From: Flagellimonas flava
Lineage (GTDB): Bacteria; Bacteroidota; Bacteroidia; Flavobacteriales; Flavobacteriaceae
DNA length: 64,000 nt
Direction: 5' to 3'
Assembly (NCBI RefSeq): GCF_900129665.1
Contig: NZ_FQWL01000002.1
Span: 682,001 to 746,000 of the forward strand
Shown here one piece after another: positions 61,501-64,000 of this stretch. The stretch's first letter is position 1. Every line of letters starts with the position of its first letter. The notes beneath the pieces were generated by a model, which did not search any database, was not told the DNA's origin, and was given only the letters and a program-made list of their open reading frames with translations. The translations under genes and the position numbers were made by a program.

Positions 61501-64000
61501 GGTCCAGTTCCACCACCAGCGGTAACCGTTATGGTTGATGTATTCACTGCATTGCTTGCGTTACAAGCGAAAGCTGTTGCTACCGCAGAGGCTGTCAACA
61601 AAGCAGGTTCGGTAACGGTCTCATCATGGAAATCATCACAAGATCTCGCTGAAATTACCCGTACTCGATAATCATCTGCAGGTAGATTGTCAAACACATT
61701 GCTGGTCTGAGCCGTCCTAAATGGAGTTGCCAAATTGGACATCTGGTAAAGCTCATAAGTATAGATCGGATGTACTGTGGTAGCAGGGTCCAATTCAACG
61801 GTAAGACTACCGTCGGAACCTCCATTACAATTTACTGGGTCCATCACAACATTTGAAATCACAGGAGTAACTGGGTCATCCAAATCTTGGGTGATCACAA
61901 CTGTACACGGTGTGCCCGTTCCATTATCAGTTATGGTGAAAGTATATGTTCCGGATTGCGTTAGTCCCGTGAACACACCTGTACCATTTGTTGGCAGTGG
62001 AGTTGAGAGATCAGGGAAGGTAACCGCATAGGTAAAGTTGCCAGAACCGCCATTGACGGTAACAGTAATGTGACCTCCAGGGTCTACGGTACAGTCTCTT
62101 GGTTTAACCACTGTTGGAGTGGCGACCATGGTATCGAAAAGCTCAACGGGATTGGTAACCACTGGCCCACAAGACCATTGATCGTTAATCTCCACGGTAT
62201 AAATACCAGCTCCTAAGCCAGCGAAAACAGTTCCTGTTTGCGGCGACCCTACAGGGGTGCCATTTCGCAATAATTGGTAGGTATAGTTACTACCTTGACC
62301 ACCAGATGTTCCAACAACTTCAATTTCTCCCTGAAGAGCGGCACAGTTCTCTTGGTTTATCTGTAACGTGGCAGTTATTCCAATTGGATCCACCAAAGTT
62401 ACATTAGACAACTGGAATTCACATCCGTTGGTATCAGCGACCCAAACTTGGTAAACAGTACCAGGCCCTACCCCACCACTTAATCCAGTAAATTGTGGAG
62501 AAGCTTGATAACTACCCGGGAAGGTTGGGGCTGGATTGGAAGCTAAATCTACAAAGTAGGTGTAGCCTCCCCATCCGCCAGCAGCGTTAATAACTTCAAT
62601 GATACCATCATTAAGATTACATGTAACATCGGTCACTTGGGTATTGGCAGAGATGCCTACATTAGGACCTGCAATGGTAAATGATTCCGAATATACGCAA
62701 GCTGAACCTGGAGGATTGTTATCCAATACTTCAATGAAATAAGTTCCCGCGGCGAGTCCGCTGATGGTAAAGAGACCATCTGCATCACCACCGGCAGTTA
62801 CCACATCATCAGCAAGATTGGCCGGTGTGTTGTTAACATCATAGTACAAGGTATAACTTGTAGCGGAGGCATAGGTTATTGCGGCTGCGTCTTGTAGATC
62901 AAGATCTACACTACCATCTGCATCACCAAAACAAGTAATGTTTGAGGTGCTTACCACTATCAAATCTAACACTTCAGGACTGGCAACGGTATGTGATGCA
63001 CCCAAGACACATCCAGTAACGGTGTTTCTAACTTCAAAGTTATGTGTGCCAACGGCCAAACCAGTAAAGCTTCCAGACGGCTGGAACGATCCTGCAGGTA
63101 ACAATCGGAACTCATAATTTCCAGGAGTGGTTGTGGAATTGGTAATTGAACCGGTTGCGGTTATGGTAATATTTTCACCGGCCAAACAAGTGGCAGCAGC
63201 GTCAACCGCTATACTTGTTGAAGTGAGCACATCTAGGGGCTGAATGACAACTGCATCTGTTTCAATACAATTGTTGGCATCCCTAACATATACGGTAATG
63301 TTTTGAACGGCTCCGGTATCGGCAACCGCAAAGGTGTTGGAAGCTTGGAAATTAATGTTGTCCAAACTATACTGGTATGCACCCGTTCCATTAGTTGCGG
63401 TAACTGTTATTGTAGAGGAATCAGGATTGTTGCCTACAGTACACACAAATGGGGTTGCAGAGGCAGAAGCTGTCAAGGCAGCTGGCTCTGTAATGGTTTG
63501 TGTCAGCGTTGAGGTACAGCCATTAGATGCTGTAAGTCTAATAGTATAGGTGATTCCGCCAACACTTCCTTCTAGTCCTGTGAACGAAGCCGTGTTTCCA
63601 ACAGGCGCCGTTATTGGGAAGGTTGCGGAACTACCAGGTCCAGAAATGATTTCGAAGGTGTATGGACCGATTCCATTGTCCACAGCTTCCACATCAATGG
63701 TTCCATTATCATCTCCACTGCAAACCACATCCGAAGTAGCGGTAATGTTGAATGAAGGGATGATAGCAGGATCAACGGTAATATTGAATACTCTTGTACA
63801 GGGTGTTGAGGTATTGTTATCAAATATCGTGATCGTATAATCTTCTGGGGTGGTGGTTGTAAAGTCAAATGGGTTGCTAGGCAAAGCAGTCCTGCCCACC
63901 ACGGTTCCGGTTCCATCCACGATTTCGTAGTCGTAGCTTCCAGATCCTGACAGCACATCAATAGTAATTCGGGCATCAGGGGTTACAGAACAATCCAATA
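58545..64000 (-). CDS. Giant SprB-repeat protein with type B T9SS sorting domain (N-terminus outside window)
   Basis: At least 1,817 residues are visible and the frame is open to the right edge (the edge codon is TTG, not a real start). Nearly all of it is tandem SprB-type beta-sandwich repeats, each about 80-95 residues with a conserved opening (CSGLEDGTITVEVSGG-type) and a paired Cys near the end (DRNGCFETF-type). The last 90 residues form the gliding-motility-associated CHU_C domain (VPDFFTPDGDNMNDTW ... FDRYGRELYRMGYGDSGWNG ... ELVGHFTLYRR), the type B signal for type IX secretion. A surface adhesin, likely involved in gliding or attachment. PorP/SprF follows in the same operon. Repeats are arranged in a seven-module super-repeat. 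Confidence 0.95.
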   Translation of the reverse strand, partial: LDCSVTPDARITIDVLSGSGSYDYEIVDGTGTVVGRTALPSNPFDFTTTTPEDYTITIFDNNTSTPCTRVFNITVDPAIIPSFNITATSDVVCSGDDNGTIDVEAVDNGIGPYTFEIISGPGSSATFPITAPVGNTASFTGLEGSVGGITYTIRLTASNGCTSTLTQTITEPAALTASASATPFVCTVGNNPDSSTITVTATNGTGAYQYSLDNINFQASNTFAVADTGAVQNITVYVRDANNCIETDAVVIQPLDVLTSTSIAVDAAATCLAGENITITATGSITNSTTTPGNYEFRLLPAGSFQPSGSFTGLAVGTHNFEVRNTVTGCVLGASHTVASPEVLDLIVVSTSNITCFGDADGSVDLDLQDAAAITYASATSYTLYYDVNNTPANLADDVVTAGGDADGLFTISGLAAGTYFIEVLDNNPPGSACVYSESFTIAGPNVGISANTQVTDVTCNLNDGIIEVINAAGGWGGYTYFVDLASNPAPTFPGSYQASPQFTGLSGGVGPGTVYQVWVADTNGCEFQLSNVTLVDPIGITATLQINQENCAALQGEIEVVGTSGGQGSNYTYQLLRNGTPVGSPQTGTVFAGLGAGIYTVEINDQWSCGPVVTNPVELFDTMVATPTVVKPRDCTVDPGGHITVTVNGGSGNFTYAVTFPDLSTPLPTNGTGVFTGLTQSGTYTFTITDNGTGTPCTVVITQDLDDPVTPVISNVVMDPVNCNGGSDGSLTVELDPATTVHPIYTYELYQMSNLATPFRTAQTSNVFDNLPADDYRVRVISARSCDDFHDETVTEPALLTASAVATAFACNASNAVNTSTITVTAGGGTGPYLYSIDNVNFQTSNTFDIVDTGIVQNITVFVTDANSCAQTAIVAPIQPINVITAVVTQNTAISCANPEEVLITVTDDGNLGNTYTYELLPVGNPLGSMTSTPTNVTATFELTQPGSYTFRITDTATGCYFDTTPYDIAPYDLIDVVATPTATAICFGDTNGALEINVTGYTGTYSYQVFDGANNPIGSVVNTDTSVNPRPITGLSGGNYYVRVTQTANPLCVEDSNMITIASPDMALSATPIEVANVTCANNLGEIEVSPTGGFAPYDIQLTNTTTSQVYNVSNVVSFVFQDLSAGLFDVEIVDGAGCTINEPITLTQPTPITADINATPTNLVCFGDTNATVTAQNVLNGRGVYQYQLNVYDPTGTTIVSTSGGQASQAFNNLGAGIYSITVSDGWSCDVETIQVTISEPVEVMANLIQVSQLTCTTQADIQLSATGGTAPYQYSLDGVVYSNMSGGSTHNFTVPAGAYQYYVRDAFGCEAMISNQVTVDPIIPLDMVIDDSAANINCTGEASAIIRATAVGGLGNYSYELFADAGLTASVAGPQPTGDFSGLVAGQYFVHVTSMDCDATSLAIDIIDPAPLQIDRQESTDVTCSGLEDGTITVEVSGGTGEIFYAITPNLDQFDTVGTFTDLAPGIYDVIAQDRNGCFETFQFEIIQPQSLQAQAINVMHEVCFNSADGSFELDITGGTAPYFTSLNSNADADYVQDQILFQNLAAGTQVVFVRDAQGCETNVFVEINPGVNLAALVEPIYECDGNLPTNRLDIEFEDQTVIGEVMYAIDSTDPADLQLTSDFTNIAPGDHYLTIAHSNGCINTIDFSVTGFEPLTLVLENSNINEITATAAGGLEDYTFIFDGVDNGTDNTYIINRTDTYEVTVIDQNGCEVTMEIFMEFIDIEVPDFFTPDGDNMNDTWLPDNLEAFPNVLMIIFDRYGRELYRMGYGDSGWNGIYNNSELPTGDYWYIIKLQGENDDRELVGHFTLYRR
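60225..64000 (-). repeat. Super-repeat of seven SprB modules, about 1.9 kb, at least two copies
   Basis: Copy A is about 62,105-64,000 (cut by the edge), copy B about 60,225-62,100. Each copy carries the same ordered modules: DC(S/T)V, C-(S/N)G-DG, FVC/FAC...TSTITVTA, C...ITIT, CFGD-DG/NG, VTC...EV and a last (D)xWSC module. The clearest pair is TSTITVTAGGGTGPYLYS in B against SSTITVTATNGTGAYQYS in A. A third, incomplete set follows towards the C-terminus. Confidence 0.7.

Noticed and set aside
58545..64000. Regular short repeats suggestive of a CRISPR array
   Set aside because: The repetition is at the protein level (beta-sandwich modules of about 80-95 residues) with diverged DNA; there are no 24-40 bp identical repeats with unique spacers.

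Overview
The window looks like chromosomal DNA of a marine Flavobacteriaceae bacterium (Bacteroidota). The evidence is a type IX secretion 'type B' sorting domain on a giant repeat protein followed by a PorP/SprF gene, flavobacterial gene order (DUF177-rpmF-fabH-accB-accC; rnpA next to an S41 peptidase), Bacteroidota promoters (TTG-N19-TAnnTTTG) and few Shine-Dalgarno sites. My impression of a Muricauda/Maribacter-like genus is memory only. Both ends are cut: the first gene lacks its 5' end and the last lacks its N-terminal coding part. I see no insertion sequence, prophage, rRNA or CRISPR array.

Layout. 1-6.3 kb: two large MacB/FtsX-type permeases with their ATPase, then a convergent FAD oxidoreductase. 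6.3-12 kb: lipid and cofactor housekeeping (accC, accB, fabH, rpmF, a DUF177 gene, pdxA and divergent ribE). 12-18 kb: a NagX-like membrane acyltransferase with a sodium/solute symporter, a TSUP permease, and a PAS histidine kinase overlapping a receiver-only regulator. 18-25.9 kb: a CAU tRNA, methylmalonyl-CoA epimerase, rbfA with an FtsX-like permease, dusB, an outer-membrane barrel receptor and lepA. 25.9-28.6 kb: two related small cysteine-rich lipoproteins and a cation/proton antiporter. 28.9-36.5 kb: a plus-strand run of hydrolases (MBL fold, S8 protease, M1 peptidase, S41 peptidase, alpha/beta hydrolase) with rnpA embedded.

36.5-49.5 kb is the most accessory-looking part: a small secreted protein made of YKAD repeats, a Crp/Fnr regulator, an FMN reductase, SnoaL-like and GNAT proteins, a membrane trio DUF2157/DUF4401/GDYxxLxY, an amidohydrolase, an ArsR-like regulator with an inverted repeat in front of a PLP decarboxylase, DinB, a C5-cytosine DNA methyltransferase overlapping a small protein with a PD-(D/E)xK-like pattern (candidate restriction enzyme), and a leucine-rich-repeat lipoprotein.

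49.6-52.9 kb holds minus-strand genes (VOC lipoprotein; rpiB-CDF-GNAT-AraC operon). A 593-bp very AT-rich gap follows, with three DnaA-box-like sites in one orientation, and plus-strand genes (rnr, DUF2807, LysE) begin on its other side: a candidate replication origin, unproven. 57-64 kb: tRNA-Cys, folB, porP/sprF and the 3' 5.4 kb of a giant SprB-repeat surface protein whose repeats form a seven-module super-repeat.

The best leads for something undescribed are the candidate restriction-modification pair (46.3-48.1 kb), the YKAD-repeat protein (36.6 kb), the super-repeat structure of the giant adhesin, the origin-like gap, and the stop-to-start inverted repeat between accB and accC.
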